64,000 nucleotides of DNA from contig NZ_SDEB01000016.1 in assembly GCF_004522175.1 (NCBI RefSeq), positions 1 through 64,000 of the forward strand. Reading direction: 5' to 3'. The notes under the pieces are model-generated. The model saw nothing but the letters and a program-made list of their open reading frames with translations, ran no database searches and had not been told where the DNA came from. Below are positions 9,433-18,778 of this stretch, piece by piece. How positions within the stretch are numbered: the first letter of the stretch is position 1; every line of letters begins with the position of its first letter. This stretch comes from Paracoccus ravus (GTDB lineage: Bacteria; Pseudomonadota; Alphaproteobacteria; Rhodobacterales; Rhodobacteraceae). Both the position numbers and the translations under genes were made by a program.

Positions 9433-10029
9433 ATGGCGAAAACCCTGATTGTCGTCGATCTGCAGGTGGATTTCTGTCCCGGAGGCAAGCTCGCCGTCGC
9501 GGGCGGTGACGAAATCGTCGCTCCGATCAATGCGATGATGGATGATTTCGAACATGTGGTGCTGACCCAGGACTGGCATCCGGCGGATCACGCAAGCTTT
9601 GCCGACAACCATCCCGGAGCCATGCCCTTTTCGCTGACCCAGATGCCCTATGGCCCGCAGGTTCTGTGGCCCGCGCATTGCGTGATCGGCACCGAGGGCG
9701 CGAACTTCCATCCCGAATTGCGCCTTGATCGTGCCGAGGCGGTGATCCGCAAGGGCTTCCGCAAGCATATCGACAGCTATTCGGCCTTTTTCGAGAACGA
9801 TTATTCTACCCCCACTGGCCTGACCGGCTATCTGCGCGAGCGCGAGATGGAGGACCTGTATTTCGTCGGCCTCGCGCATGATTTCTGCGTCGCCTGGTCG
9901 GCGGTCGATGCGGCGCGGCAGGGTTTCCGCGTCAGCGTGATCGAGGCGGCGACGTGCGCCATCGACCTCAATGGCTCGCGCGAGATCGCCCGCGAGAACA
10001 TGCGCCAAGCCGGGATCAGCCTGCTATGA
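9433..10029 (+). CDS. pncA: Nicotinamidase
   Basis: A 198-residue isochorismatase-fold enzyme that converts nicotinamide to nicotinic acid in NAD salvage. The catalytic triad is visible: Asp in VVDLQVDF, Lys in VIRKGF and Cys in [11 protein letters not shown]. Metal ligands are in [13 protein letters not shown] strong ribosome site, gaggagg, precedes ATG 9433. The stop overlaps the pncB start as ATGA, so the two are very likely translated together. Its product is the substrate of the next gene. Confidence 0.96.
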   Translation: MAKTLIVVDLQVDFCPGGKLAVAGGDEIVAPINAMMDDFEHVVLTQDWHPADHASFADNHPGAMPFSLTQMPYGPQVLWPAHCVIGTEGANFHPELRLDRAEAVIRKGFRKHIDSYSAFFENDYSTPTGLTGYLREREMEDLYFVGLAHDFCVAWSAVDAARQGFRVSVIEAATCAIDLNGSREIARENMRQAGISLL

Positions 10030-11333
10030 TGACGCCAACGGTCGATATCGCGACGCGGGTCTATAACCACAAGTGGAAGATCGACCCGATCGTCCGCTCG
10101 CTGATCGACACGGATTTCTACAAGCTTCTGATGTGCCAGTCGGTGTTCCGCAACCGACCGCACACGAATGTCACCTTCAGCCTGATCAACCGCACAACCC
10201 GCATCCGGCTGGCCGAGTTGATCGACGAAGGCGAGTTGCGCGAGCAGTTGGACTATGTCCGTGGACTGTCGTTGACGCGTGGTGAAAGCACGTGGCTGCG
10301 CGGCAATACATTCTATGGCAAACGCCAGATGTTCCGCCCGGACTTCATGGAGTTTCTGGAAAACCTGCGCCTGCCTGCCTACCATCTGGAAAAGCGCGAC
10401 GGGCAATATGAGCTGACCTTTGAGGGGCGCTGGCCCGAGGTCATGCTGTGGGAGATCCCCGCGCTTGCGATCATCATGGAGCTGCGTTCGCGCGCCATCC
10501 TCAAGGAGATGGGCCGCTTCGAATTGCAGGTGCTCTATGCCCGCGCCATGACCCGGCTTTGGGAAAAGATCGAAAGCCTGCGCGAGTTGGGTCCCGATCT
10601 GCGCATCGCCGATTTCGGCACGCGTCGTCGGCACAGTTTCCTGTGGCAGGATTGGTGTGTGCAGGCGATGATCGAGGGTCTTGGCAAGTGCTTCACCGGG
10701 ACCTCGAACTGCCTGATCGCCATGCGCCGCGACATCGAGGCGATCGGCACCAATGCCCATGAGCTGCCCATGGTCTTTGCCGCCCTGGCCGAGAGCGACG
10801 CGGAATTGCGCGAGGCCCCTTACCGCATCCTCGCCGACTGGCACGAAGAGCATGACGGCAATCTGCGCGTCATCCTGCCCGATACCTATGGCACCAAGGG
10901 ATTTCTGCAGCACGCGCCGGATTGGCTGGCGAAATGGACCGGGATCCGCATCGATTCCGGCGATCCCGCCGAGGGGGCCGAGAATGCAATCGCATGGTGG
11001 AAAAGCCGGGGCGAGGATCCGCGTCAGAAGCTGATCATCTTTTCGGACGGGCTCGATGTCGAAAAGATCAAGGAGCTGTTCCACCGCTTCCACGGGCGGG
11101 TGAAGGTCAGCTTTGGCTGGGGCACGCTACTGACGAATGATTTCCGCGGGCTGGTGCCGGGCGACGGGCTTGCGCCGTTTTCTCTGGTCTGCAAGGCGGT
11201 TGCGGCCGAGGGCAGGCCGACGGTCAAGCTTTCGGACAATCCCGAAAAGGCGACCGGGCCTGCGGACCAGATCCAGCGCTACCGCCGCGTCTTTGACGTG
11301 GGCCAGCAGCAGCGGCTGGATGTGGTCGTCTGA
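10026..11333 (+). CDS. pncB: Nicotinate phosphoribosyltransferase
   Basis: A 435-residue enzyme that joins nicotinate to phosphoribosyl pyrophosphate to form nicotinate mononucleotide. Family features are [14 protein letters not shown] near the N-terminus, the active-site region [14 protein letters not shown] with the phosphohistidine-type His, [11 protein letters not shown], and [16 protein letters not shown] 10026 overlaps the pncA stop by four bases, and an upstream extension of the frame is rejected because it lies inside pncA. It converges with nadE across 3 bp, so three NAD-salvage genes sit together. Confidence 0.96.
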   Translation: MMTPTVDIATRVYNHKWKIDPIVRSLIDTDFYKLLMCQSVFRNRPHTNVTFSLINRTTRIRLAELIDEGELREQLDYVRGLSLTRGESTWLRGNTFYGKRQMFRPDFMEFLENLRLPAYHLEKRDGQYELTFEGRWPEVMLWEIPALAIIMELRSRAILKEMGRFELQVLYARAMTRLWEKIESLRELGPDLRIADFGTRRRHSFLWQDWCVQAMIEGLGKCFTGTSNCLIAMRRDIEAIGTNAHELPMVFAALAESDAELREAPYRILADWHEEHDGNLRVILPDTYGTKGFLQHAPDWLAKWTGIRIDSGDPAEGAENAIAWWKSRGEDPRQKLIIFSDGLDVEKIKELFHRFHGRVKVSFGWGTLLTNDFRGLVPGDGLAPFSLVCKAVAAEGRPTVKLSDNPEKATGPADQIQRYRRVFDVGQQQRLDVVV

Positions 11334-11336
11334 GCC

Positions 11337-13007
11337 TTACAGCCGGTCGCGCCAGCGGTTGACCAGCGGATAGCGCCGGTCCAACCAGAAGGCCTTGGTC
11401 GAGATGCGCGGGCCGGGCGCGGCCTGATAGCGCTTCCATTCGCTACCATAAAGGAGGGTCTCGACGCGTTTGACGGTCTCAGCATCGAAGCCCTGCGCGA
11501 CAAGGTCCTTCAGTGCCAGGTCCTTCTCGACCAGACCTTCGAGGATCGCGTCCAGCACCTCGTAGGGCGGCAGGCTGTCCTCGTCCTTCTGGTCGGGGCG
11601 CAGTTCGGCCGAGGGCGGCTTCGAGATGATCTGCGGTGGCACGACCTCGCCCGCCGGACCCATCATCCAGTCGCGATGGTTTTCATTGCGCCAGCGGCAG
11701 GTCTGAAAGACCCGGGTCTTGTAGAGATCCTTGATCGGGTTATAGCCGCCCGCCATGTCGCCATAAATCGTGGCATAGCCGGCCGCGACTTCTGACTTGT
11801 TGCCGGTGGTCAGAAGCAATTCCCCGAACTTGTTCGAGATCGCCATCAGCATCACGCCGCGCAGGCGCGACTGGATGTTCTCTTCGGTCGTGTCGGGTTT
11901 GGTCCCTTCCATCAGATGGGCCAGCGCCTCGCCCACGGCATCGCGCGCGCCCTCGATATGGACGGTGTCGAGCCGCGCGCCGAGGCGCGTCGCGGCGTCA
12001 CTGGCATCGTCGAGGCTGGCCTGCGATGAATATTCGCTGGGCAGCATCACGCAGCGGACGTTGTCCGGCCCGATCGCGTCGCTCGCGATGGTCGCGACCA
12101 GCGCCGAGTCGATCCCGCCCGACATGCCCAGCACGACCTTGCGAAAGCCCGACTTGCGCATGTAGTCGCGCAGGCCCAGCACCATCGCGTGGTAATCCTG
12201 CTCCCATTCATCGGGGTGGTGATCCATGCGACCCGGCACGGCGCGCCAGCCCTGTGGCGTGCGCTCGAAATCCAGATGCTCGATCATCTCGATGAAAGGC
12301 GCCATCTGCATGACCTTGACCGCGCCGCCATCCGGGCCGGGATTCAGGGCGAAACTGCCGCCATCATAGATCTGGTCATCCTGTCCGCCGACCGAGTTCA
12401 GATAGACCAGCGGCAGGCCGGTTTCGACCACGCGGCCGACCATATGGCCCATGCGCAGGTCCAGCTTGCCCCGGTGATAGGGGCTGCCATTGGGCACCAT
12501 GAGGATCTCGGCTCCGGTTTCGGCAAGCGTTTCGCTGACCTCGGGCCACCAGGCATCCTCGCAGATCGGGCTGCCGATGCGCAGCGGGCCGATGCGATAG
12601 GGGCCGCTGATCGGGCCGACATTGAAAAGCCGCCACTCGTCGAAAAGCTGCTTATGGGGCAATTCGTGTTTCAGGACCCGCGCCACGACCTTGCCGTCCT
12701 GCAAGATCCAATAGGCGTTGTAGAGCCGGTCACCCTCGGCATAGGGGCCGCCGATCCCGATCGCGGGGCCGTCCGCGCAAGCCAGGGCAAGCTCTTCGAT
12801 CCGGGCCATGGCCTCGCGGGTGAAGCCGGGTTTCAGCACCAGATCCTGCGTCTGGTAGCCGGTGATGAACATCTCGGGCAAGGCCAGCATATCGGCCCCC
12901 GCTTCCCGCGCCTTTGCCCAGGCCTCGCGCGCCTTGGCGGCATTGCCCGGCAGGTCGCCCACCGTGGGGTTGAGCTGTCCAAGGGTGATGCGGAACCGGT
13001 CGGCCAT
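11337..13007 (-). CDS. nadE: Glutamine-dependent NAD+ synthetase
   Basis: A 556-residue two-domain enzyme that makes NAD from deamido-NAD with glutamine as nitrogen source. The N-terminal nitrilase-type glutaminase shows the Glu in LALPEMFITGYQ, the Lys in LKHELPHKQLFDEWR and the Cys in GSPICEDAWW. The C-terminal synthetase has the ATP-pyrophosphatase loop LGMSGGIDSALVA and TGNKSEVAAGYATIYGD. Length and start fit the long NadE class. It sits head-to-tail against pncAB, forming a compact salvage and synthesis locus. Confidence 0.96.
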   Translation of the reverse strand: MADRFRITLGQLNPTVGDLPGNAAKAREAWAKAREAGADMLALPEMFITGYQTQDLVLKPGFTREAMARIEELALACADGPAIGIGGPYAEGDRLYNAYWILQDGKVVARVLKHELPHKQLFDEWRLFNVGPISGPYRIGPLRIGSPICEDAWWPEVSETLAETGAEILMVPNGSPYHRGKLDLRMGHMVGRVVETGLPLVYLNSVGGQDDQIYDGGSFALNPGPDGGAVKVMQMAPFIEMIEHLDFERTPQGWRAVPGRMDHHPDEWEQDYHAMVLGLRDYMRKSGFRKVVLGMSGGIDSALVATIASDAIGPDNVRCVMLPSEYSSQASLDDASDAATRLGARLDTVHIEGARDAVGEALAHLMEGTKPDTTEENIQSRLRGVMLMAISNKFGELLLTTGNKSEVAAGYATIYGDMAGGYNPIKDLYKTRVFQTCRWRNENHRDWMMGPAGEVVPPQIISKPPSAELRPDQKDEDSLPPYEVLDAILEGLVEKDLALKDLVAQGFDAETVKRVETLLYGSEWKRYQAAPGPRISTKAFWLDRRYPLVNRWRDRL

Positions 13008-13136
13008 GGGATCGTCCTTTCGAGATTGCCGGAATTAGATAGGCCAGACCGTGCCAAAGGAAAAGTCGGCCTTTGCGCGCGGGACGCCCTTGCGGTAAAC
13101 CCGCCCAAAAGAACCACGAAGGCAGAGGCGGAACCC

Positions 13137-14612
13137 ATGAAAGCAGCCATTGTCGCTTGCGCGATGATCCTGGCGGGCACGGGTATGGCCGGTGCCCAAT
13201 CCGTCGTGACCAAGCAATATGACGACGGCGGCGTCTATGAAGGGACGTTCCGCAACGGAAAACAGCATGGGCGCGGCACCTATACGCTGCCCTCGGGCTA
13301 TGCCTATACCGGCGACTGGGTCGAGGGCGAGATCCTGGGCCAAGGCCAGGCGACCTTCCCCAATGGCTCGGTCTATGAGGGCGCGTTTGCCAAGGGCAAG
13401 CCGCATGGCAAGGGCAAGATCACCTATGCCGATGGCGGCACCTATGAGGGCGACTGGAAGGACGGCCAGATCACCGGGCAGGGGGTCGCGCGTTACGCGA
13501 ATGGCTCGGTCTATCAGGGTGGTTTTCTCAATGCCGTACATGACGGGCAGGGCGTTCTGAGCCAGCCCAATGGCTATCGCTACGAGGGCCAGTGGCGGAT
13601 GGGTGCCAAGGAAGGCCGCGGCAGGATCACCTATCCGGACGGCGCGAGCTATGACGGCGAGATGAAGGCCAACCAGCGCGCCGGACGCGGCAGGCTGACC
13701 ATGCCGGACGGGCTGATCTATGAAGGGGGCTGGTCCGGGGGCCAGATGTCGGGCGAGGGCAAGCTGACCGAGCCTTCGGGCGATGTCTATGAGGGACGCT
13801 TTGGCAATGGCCGCCGCGAGGGGCGCGGTGTCGTGGTCTATGCCAATGGCGACCGCTACGAGGGCGATTTCCGCACCGACCTGCGCTCTGGAATCGGGAC
13901 ATTCACGGCGACGGACGGCTATGTCTATGCCGGAGACTGGCGGGAAGGCCGGATGGAAGGGCTGGGCCGCATCACCTATCCCGATGGCTCGAGCTTCGAG
14001 GGTTCTCTCGCGGATAACCTGCCCGAAGGGCGCGGCCGGATCACCTATCCCGATGGCGCAAGCTATGAGGGCGAATGGCGCGCCGGGGAAATCGAGGGGC
14101 AGGGCGTCGCGAAATATGCCAACGGGCTGGTCTATGAGGGCGGCTTCAAGCGCGGCCGGAACGAAGGCCAGGGGCGCATGACCTATCCCGATGGCTATGT
14201 CTATAACGGCGCATGGCGCGACGGGCAGCGGCACGGCCAGGGGCAGGCCACCTATCCCGACGGCACGACCTATGACGGCGCTTTCGTCGCCGGGCTGCGG
14301 CATGGCAAGGGCCGTCTGATCGCGCCGAACGGCTTTCGCTACGAGGGCAACTGGACCAAGGGCGAGATGGATGGCGAGGGCGTCGCCACCTATGCCAATG
14401 GCGATGTCTATACCGGCCATTTCGCAGCCGGAAAGCGGCAGGGGCAGGGCGTGATGACCTATGCGACCGGTCAGGTCGCGGCGGGGGAATGGCAGGACAA
14501 CCGCTTGGCGAAACCCGCCCCGCAGACCGGTCCGGACGGCGCGGCGGATGCCGAAGCCCCGCCCGACCAGCCGGTCCCGGCCGAGCCGGCGCAAGAGCCT
14601 CCACCCGCCTGA
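13137..14612 (+). CDS. Secreted MORN-repeat protein
   Basis: A 491-residue protein with a signal peptide (MKAAIVACAMILAGTGMAGA, cleavage near AQS) followed by 18 back-to-back MORN-type repeats of about 23 residues and a partial 19th. Typical units are YEGTFRNGKQHGRGTYTLPS and YEGEWRAGEIEGQGVAKYAN. The final 40 residues are Pro/Ala-rich. MORN repeats form an elongated beta structure that in other proteins binds membranes or partners; the bacterial secreted forms are little understood. ATG 13137 follows gaggcgg, and the frame upstream of it belongs to the opposite strand's nadE. Function unknown. Confidence 0.9.
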   Translation: MKAAIVACAMILAGTGMAGAQSVVTKQYDDGGVYEGTFRNGKQHGRGTYTLPSGYAYTGDWVEGEILGQGQATFPNGSVYEGAFAKGKPHGKGKITYADGGTYEGDWKDGQITGQGVARYANGSVYQGGFLNAVHDGQGVLSQPNGYRYEGQWRMGAKEGRGRITYPDGASYDGEMKANQRAGRGRLTMPDGLIYEGGWSGGQMSGEGKLTEPSGDVYEGRFGNGRREGRGVVVYANGDRYEGDFRTDLRSGIGTFTATDGYVYAGDWREGRMEGLGRITYPDGSSFEGSLADNLPEGRGRITYPDGASYEGEWRAGEIEGQGVAKYANGLVYEGGFKRGRNEGQGRMTYPDGYVYNGAWRDGQRHGQGQATYPDGTTYDGAFVAGLRHGKGRLIAPNGFRYEGNWTKGEMDGEGVATYANGDVYTGHFAAGKRQGQGVMTYATGQVAAGEWQDNRLAKPAPQTGPDGAADAEAPPDQPVPAEPAQEPPPA

Positions 14613-14616
14613 CGCC

Positions 14617-15483
14617 TCAGGTGATCAGGCCGACATGGCTTTCGGGCCAATGCGCAAAGGGTAGGACGCGGCCATTTTCGCGGCTTTCCCGCACCCGGTC
14701 CAGATCAATCCTTGCCTTGACCCATCCCGCCCGGTCCATCTCGCCCTCGGCCAGAATACCGCTTTCCGGCCAGACCCCGTCCGAGGGCGCATAGATTGCG
14801 GCCCTGCCGCGGTTTTCGTCGATGGCGGGGTTCCAGTCGCAATCTCCGACGGTCGGTGCATGGACCACGACGCATTGGCTTTCCAGCGCCCGCGCCATGG
14901 CCCCGATCCGCACGCGGTTGAAACCCGCGACAGTGTCGGTGCAGGAGGGCGTCAGGATCAACTCGACCCCGGCCTCGGCCAATTGCCGCGCCAGCAGGGG
15001 GAATTCGCTGTCATAGCAGATCAGGATGCCAAGACGACCGATCGCGGTGTCAAAGACGCGCAGGCCCGGCGCGCCGACGACGTGCCATTCCTCGCGTTCA
15101 AAGCGGGTCATCACCTGCTTGTCCTGATGCCCGATCCGGCCCCGTGGGCCGATCAGCGTTGCGCGGTTGAAGGGCCTTTCCCCCACAAAGAACGGTGCCG
15201 ATGCGGCAAGGATATGCAATCCATACCGCGCGGCAAGTTCCTCATGCAGTGCGATCCGCGCCGCTTCATGGCGCGCCACCTCATGCAGGGACGCCTCAAG
15301 ATCGCCCGCGATCCCGGCCCCGCCGAGCGAGGCGAGTTCCATCGCCCCATACTCGGGAAAGACCAGCAGGTCGCAGTCCGAGGCCGCCTCGACCCAGCGC
15401 GAGAGCTTGGCGCGATAGGCGTCGAAATCCTCGAACCAGTCAAAGCTGTAGGCGGCGGCGGCGATCTTGATTTCGCGTGTCAC
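14617..15483 (-). CDS. Nitrilase-superfamily carbon-nitrogen hydrolase
   Basis: A 288-residue C-N hydrolase with the Glu-Lys-Cys triad: Glu in LVFPEYGAMEL, Lys in GHQDKQVMTRFE, and Cys in LGILICYDSEFP. It starts at GTG 15483, sharing four bases (GTGA) with the stop of the GNAT gene, so it is probably translationally coupled. The substrate is unknown. In Bacillus YhcX-type proteins a GNAT domain is fused in front of a nitrilase domain; here the same order appears as two overlapping genes, which suggests they act together. Confidence 0.88.
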   Translation of the reverse strand: MTREIKIAAAAYSFDWFEDFDAYRAKLSRWVEAASDCDLLVFPEYGAMELASLGGAGIAGDLEASLHEVARHEAARIALHEELAARYGLHILAASAPFFVGERPFNRATLIGPRGRIGHQDKQVMTRFEREEWHVVGAPGLRVFDTAIGRLGILICYDSEFPLLARQLAEAGVELILTPSCTDTVAGFNRVRIGAMARALESQCVVVHAPTVGDCDWNPAIDENRGRAAIYAPSDGVWPESGILAEGEMDRAGWVKARIDLDRVRESRENGRVLPFAHWPESHVGLIT

Positions 15484-16061
15484 AGGCTTTTCATCCAGAA
15501 TTGCAGGGATTTGCGTGTCTCGGACTCGGCGTCCACGTCCTTCCAGTCGAAATGCGCGATCACGCCCGGCAGGGGGGCATAGCCGCGCTTGCGCCAGAAT
15601 CCGTCCAGCGGGCGGTAATCGGCGGGGCGAAGCGGGTGATCCTGGGACCGCTCGACGCTGCAAAACGCGCTGTAGCGGCGGCCAAGGGCGCGCCCCTGCG
15701 CCTCGCGCCCGTCGAAGAACACATGCCCAAGCCCGCGCCCGCGATATTCCGGCAGAAGGAGCGATTCCGCGCAATAGAAAATATCGGTCAGATTCTCGGG
15801 CCGCCCGGCAAAGGCCTGCCTGAACCCTTCGGCGTGATCCTCCATCGGCGCGCCGGTGGCGGCCCCCACCATGCGCGTACCGTCATAAGCCGCGACGACA
15901 ACGGCGCCGGGGGCGAGATAGGCTTGAAGGTAGTCGCGCTCATGCGCCAGATCCCCGTCATAGAGATAGGGCCAGTCCCGGAACACCGCGATCCGCAGCC
16001 CGGCCAGATCGTCGATTACCGGCGCGACGGCCGCGCCGGTCAGAACCCGCGTCGTGATCAT
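15480..16061 (-). CDS. GNAT-family acetyltransferase
   Basis: A 193-residue GNAT-like protein. It shows the acyl-CoA loop LLPEYRGRGLGHVFFDGR and the beta-strand pattern VVVAAYDGTRMVGAATG before it. The start ATG at 16061 overlaps the upstream KSI-like stop as ATGA; an alternative start at 16082 would reach further into that gene. The stop overlaps the nitrilase start. It is the middle gene of a tightly coupled three-gene unit. The substrate is unknown; an amine or amino-acid-like compound shared with the nitrilase is plausible inference. Confidence 0.85.
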   Translation of the reverse strand: MITTRVLTGAAVAPVIDDLAGLRIAVFRDWPYLYDGDLAHERDYLQAYLAPGAVVVAAYDGTRMVGAATGAPMEDHAEGFRQAFAGRPENLTDIFYCAESLLLPEYRGRGLGHVFFDGREAQGRALGRRYSAFCSVERSQDHPLRPADYRPLDGFWRKRGYAPLPGVIAHFDWKDVDAESETRKSLQFWMKSL

Positions 16062-16459
16062 GCCGAGACCTGCGCTGTCCAATCGGCAAGATTGTAATAG
16101 GTCGTCACCCGCGCAATCTTGCCGTCTCGGATCGAAAAGAACGTCCCGGCGGGCAGCACGTATTTCTGTCCCCTTGCCTCGGGAAGCCCGTCATCGGTTT
16201 TCAGATAAGTTCCGTTGACCACGAACTCCGCCGCAGCCCGGTCGCCCGCATCATTCGCAAAGATGGTGATGTCGGTCAGTTCTTCCTTGTAGGAATCCGT
16301 CATATGGGCATTGAAGGCGCGAAACAGATCCTTGCCGCGACGGATCTGGCCTTCGTTGACGTGGTGCTCGACCTCGTCATGCAGATAGGTCAACATTTCC
16401 TCGGTCCGGCCCGCGTTGAAGGCAGCGTAATAGGCGGCGATCAGGTCTTTGGTCTGCAT
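16058..16459 (-). CDS. Ketosteroid-isomerase-related (SnoaL/NTF2-like) protein
   Basis: A 133-residue NTF2-fold protein with family features AYYAAFNAGRTEEMLTYL, EGQIRRGKDLFRAF and the C-terminal ISIRDGKIARVTTYYNL pattern found in ketosteroid-isomerase-like proteins. It is the first gene of the coupled operon with the GNAT and nitrilase genes. Such small cone-shaped proteins bind or isomerise varied small molecules; the ligand here is unknown. It is divergent from the phosphomannomutase gene (138-bp gap). Confidence 0.85.
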   Translation of the reverse strand: MQTKDLIAAYYAAFNAGRTEEMLTYLHDEVEHHVNEGQIRRGKDLFRAFNAHMTDSYKEELTDITIFANDAGDRAAAEFVVNGTYLKTDDGLPEARGQKYVLPAGTFFSIRDGKIARVTTYYNLADWTAQVSA

Positions 16460-16597
16460 GGTCTTTCCCCGTCGGTACATTGCGACTGTGTTAGCGCGGG
16501 TGGCGCGGGGCGTCACCTCCCCCCTTCGGCTGAGGGCGGCCATTCCCTTGCCGACGGCGCTGGTGTAGCCATTCGGGCAGGAAACCGGAGACCTGCC

Positions 16598-17980
16598 ATG
16601 TCCATATCCCCCGCGCGCCAGATCGATTGCTTCAAGGCCTATGACATTCGCGGACGGCTGGGCAGCGAGCTTGACGAGGATGTGGCATGGCGCGTCGGCC
16701 GGGCCTTTGCCCAGCTGCGTGGCGCGCGCGAGGTGATCGTCGGACGCGACAGCCGCGCCACCTCGCCCGCTTTGGCCGCGGCTCTGATCCGTGGTCTGAC
16801 CGAGGGCGGTGCGCATGTCCGCGATCTTGGCCTGGCCGGAACCGAAGAGATGTATTTCGCCACCGCCCATTATGGCGCGGATGGCGGGATCGAGGTGACG
16901 GCCTCGCATAATCCCATCGATTACAACGGCATGAAGCTGGTCGGCCCGGGGGCTGCACCGCTTGATCCCGAGACCGATTTCGCCGATCTGGCCGCGCTGG
17001 CGCGTTCGGGTGATTTCAGCAGGGCCGCGCCCGGCCAGGTCACGCCCTTTGCGCAGGCGCGACAGGAATATGCCCGCGCCGTGGTTGATTTCGTCGACAT
17101 CGCGGCGCTTCGGCCGATGACCATCCTCGTCAATGCGGGCAATGGCACGGCCGGCCCGACATTCGACGCGATTGCGGATGAGCTTTCCCGGCGCGGCGCG
17201 CCTTTGCGTTTCATCCGCATCAACCACGAGCCGGATGCGGATTTCCCCAATGGCATTCCCAATCCGCTGCTGCCCGAGAACCAGCCCATGACCTCTCAGG
17301 CCGTTCGGGCGCATGGTGCCGATCTGGGCGTCGCATGGGACGGGGATTTCGATCGCTGCTTTTTCTTTGACGGCCAAGGGCGTTTCATTCCGGGCGAATA
17401 TATCGTGGGGCTTCTGGCCACGGCCTTTCTGGAAAAGCATCCCGGCGAAAGGATCGTGCATGATCCCCGGGTCGTCCTGAACACCCGCGCGATGATCGCC
17501 GAAGCCGGAGGCGAGGCGGTGCAGGCCCGTACCGGCCATGCCTTTGTCAAGACGGCGATGCGGCGCGAGAATGCGATCTATGGCGGCGAAATGTCGGCCC
17601 ATCACTATTTCCGCGATTTCGCCTTTGCCGATAGCGGGATGATCCCGTGGCTTCTCGTGGTAGAGTTGTTGTCCCGCAAGGCTCAGACGCTGGAGGAAGT
17701 TCTGGCCCAGCGGATCGCGGCCTATCCTTCGTCCGGCGAGATCAATTTCCGGCTGACCGATCCCGAGGCGGCCATCGCGCGCGTGCTGGAGCGGTTCGCC
17801 GGGGCGGCCGCGACGCGCGACGATACCGACGGGATCAGCCTGGAATTCGCGGATTGGCGCTTCAATCTGCGGCGCTCGAACACCGAGCCGGTTGTCCGGC
17901 TGAATGTCGAATCGGTCGGCGATGCCGCGCTGGTCGAGGCCCGTGCCCGAGAGATCGGCACCTTGCTGAACATGGCGTGA
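16598..17980 (+). CDS. manB: Phosphomannomutase (alpha-D-phosphohexomutase)
   Basis: A 460-residue phosphohexomutase that interconverts mannose-6-P and mannose-1-P on the way to GDP-mannose for surface glycans. The four family sites are present: KAYDIRGR at the start, the phosphoserine loop TASHNPIDYNGMKL, the metal loop WDGDFDRCFFFD, the sugar loop GGEMSAHHYFRDF, and the phosphate-binding SNTEPVVRLN. ATG 16598 follows cggag. Specificity between mannose and glucose phosphates is inferred from the GEMSAHHYF variant. It lies beside the capsule export genes. Confidence 0.92.
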   Translation: MSISPARQIDCFKAYDIRGRLGSELDEDVAWRVGRAFAQLRGAREVIVGRDSRATSPALAAALIRGLTEGGAHVRDLGLAGTEEMYFATAHYGADGGIEVTASHNPIDYNGMKLVGPGAAPLDPETDFADLAALARSGDFSRAAPGQVTPFAQARQEYARAVVDFVDIAALRPMTILVNAGNGTAGPTFDAIADELSRRGAPLRFIRINHEPDADFPNGIPNPLLPENQPMTSQAVRAHGADLGVAWDGDFDRCFFFDGQGRFIPGEYIVGLLATAFLEKHPGERIVHDPRVVLNTRAMIAEAGGEAVQARTGHAFVKTAMRRENAIYGGEMSAHHYFRDFAFADSGMIPWLLVVELLSRKAQTLEEVLAQRIAAYPSSGEINFRLTDPEAAIARVLERFAGAAATRDDTDGISLEFADWRFNLRRSNTEPVVRLNVESVGDAALVEARAREIGTLLNMA

Positions 17981-18097
17981 TCGCGCCTCGCCGGGTGGCC
18001 CGGAACGGAAATCCGATTTAATCGGGGTGCCGCAAGGCGCGATCGGTTGCGTCTTGCGCAAGCGCTCTGCCAAAGCGCTGGGGTCAGGCAGGCCCGA

Positions 18098-18775
18098 TCA
18101 GTCCCCGACCACGTCCGGAGGCACGCGCAGGATGGCCTCGTGCATGGCGATGGCCTCGTCCAAATTGTCATAGACATGCAACTGGCCGCGATCCAGAACC
18201 GCGCCCATATTGCACATCTGCCGGATCATCGGCATGGAATGGCTGACCACGATCGCGCCCGAACGGCTCATCCGGTCGTTGAAGACGCGCTGCGACTTGG
18301 CGCGGAAATCCGCATCTCCGACGCTCGTGACCTCATCGACCAGATAGGTGTCGAAATGGATCCCCATGCTGGTCCCCATCGCGAGGCGCGATTTCATCCC
18401 CGAGGAATAGCTTTGGAAGGGCTGGTGATAATGCTGCCCCAGATCGGCGAATTCCTCGACATAAGCGACCAACTCATCGGTATCGACGCCGTAGATCCGG
18501 GCGACGAAGCGCACATTCTGCGCCCCGGTCAGTTCGGGATGGAAGCTGCCCGCGAAGCCGACCGGCCATGAGATCGTCCCGGTCGAGACGATCCGTCCCG
18601 ATGTCGGAGAGACGGTCCCCGCAATCATCCGCAACAGGGTGGATTTTCCCGCCCCGTTGCGCCCCAGCAGGGCGACAGAGGCGCCGGTGGGAAAGATCGC
18701 GTTGATATTGTCCGCGACAAGGTTCCTGCGCCCCCTGAGGCGATAGAGCTTCGTCAGATTTTCCAGCCGGATCAT
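18098..18775 (-). CDS. kpsT: Capsule polysaccharide ABC exporter, ATP-binding subunit (KpsT-like)
   Basis: A 225-residue ATPase of the polysaccharide-export ABC family. Walker A is GRNGAGKSTLL, the signature is the family's variant YSSGMKSRL, Walker B is TYLVDEVTSVGD, and the switch His is in IVVSHSMPMI. It starts 3 bp after the kpsE stop. With the KpsM-like permease encoded divergently at 20333 it should form the transporter that moves a lipid-linked polysaccharide across the inner membrane. Confidence 0.93.
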   Translation of the reverse strand: MIRLENLTKLYRLRGRRNLVADNINAIFPTGASVALLGRNGAGKSTLLRMIAGTVSPTSGRIVSTGTISWPVGFAGSFHPELTGAQNVRFVARIYGVDTDELVAYVEEFADLGQHYHQPFQSYSSGMKSRLAMGTSMGIHFDTYLVDEVTSVGDADFRAKSQRVFNDRMSRSGAIVVSHSMPMIRQMCNMGAVLDRGQLHVYDNLDEAIAMHEAILRVPPDVVGD

Positions 18776-18778
18776 GGC

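Noticed and set aside
18013-18025. Hairpin ccgat-tta-atcgg after the phosphomannomutase as terminator
   Set aside because: The stem is short and no T-run follows.
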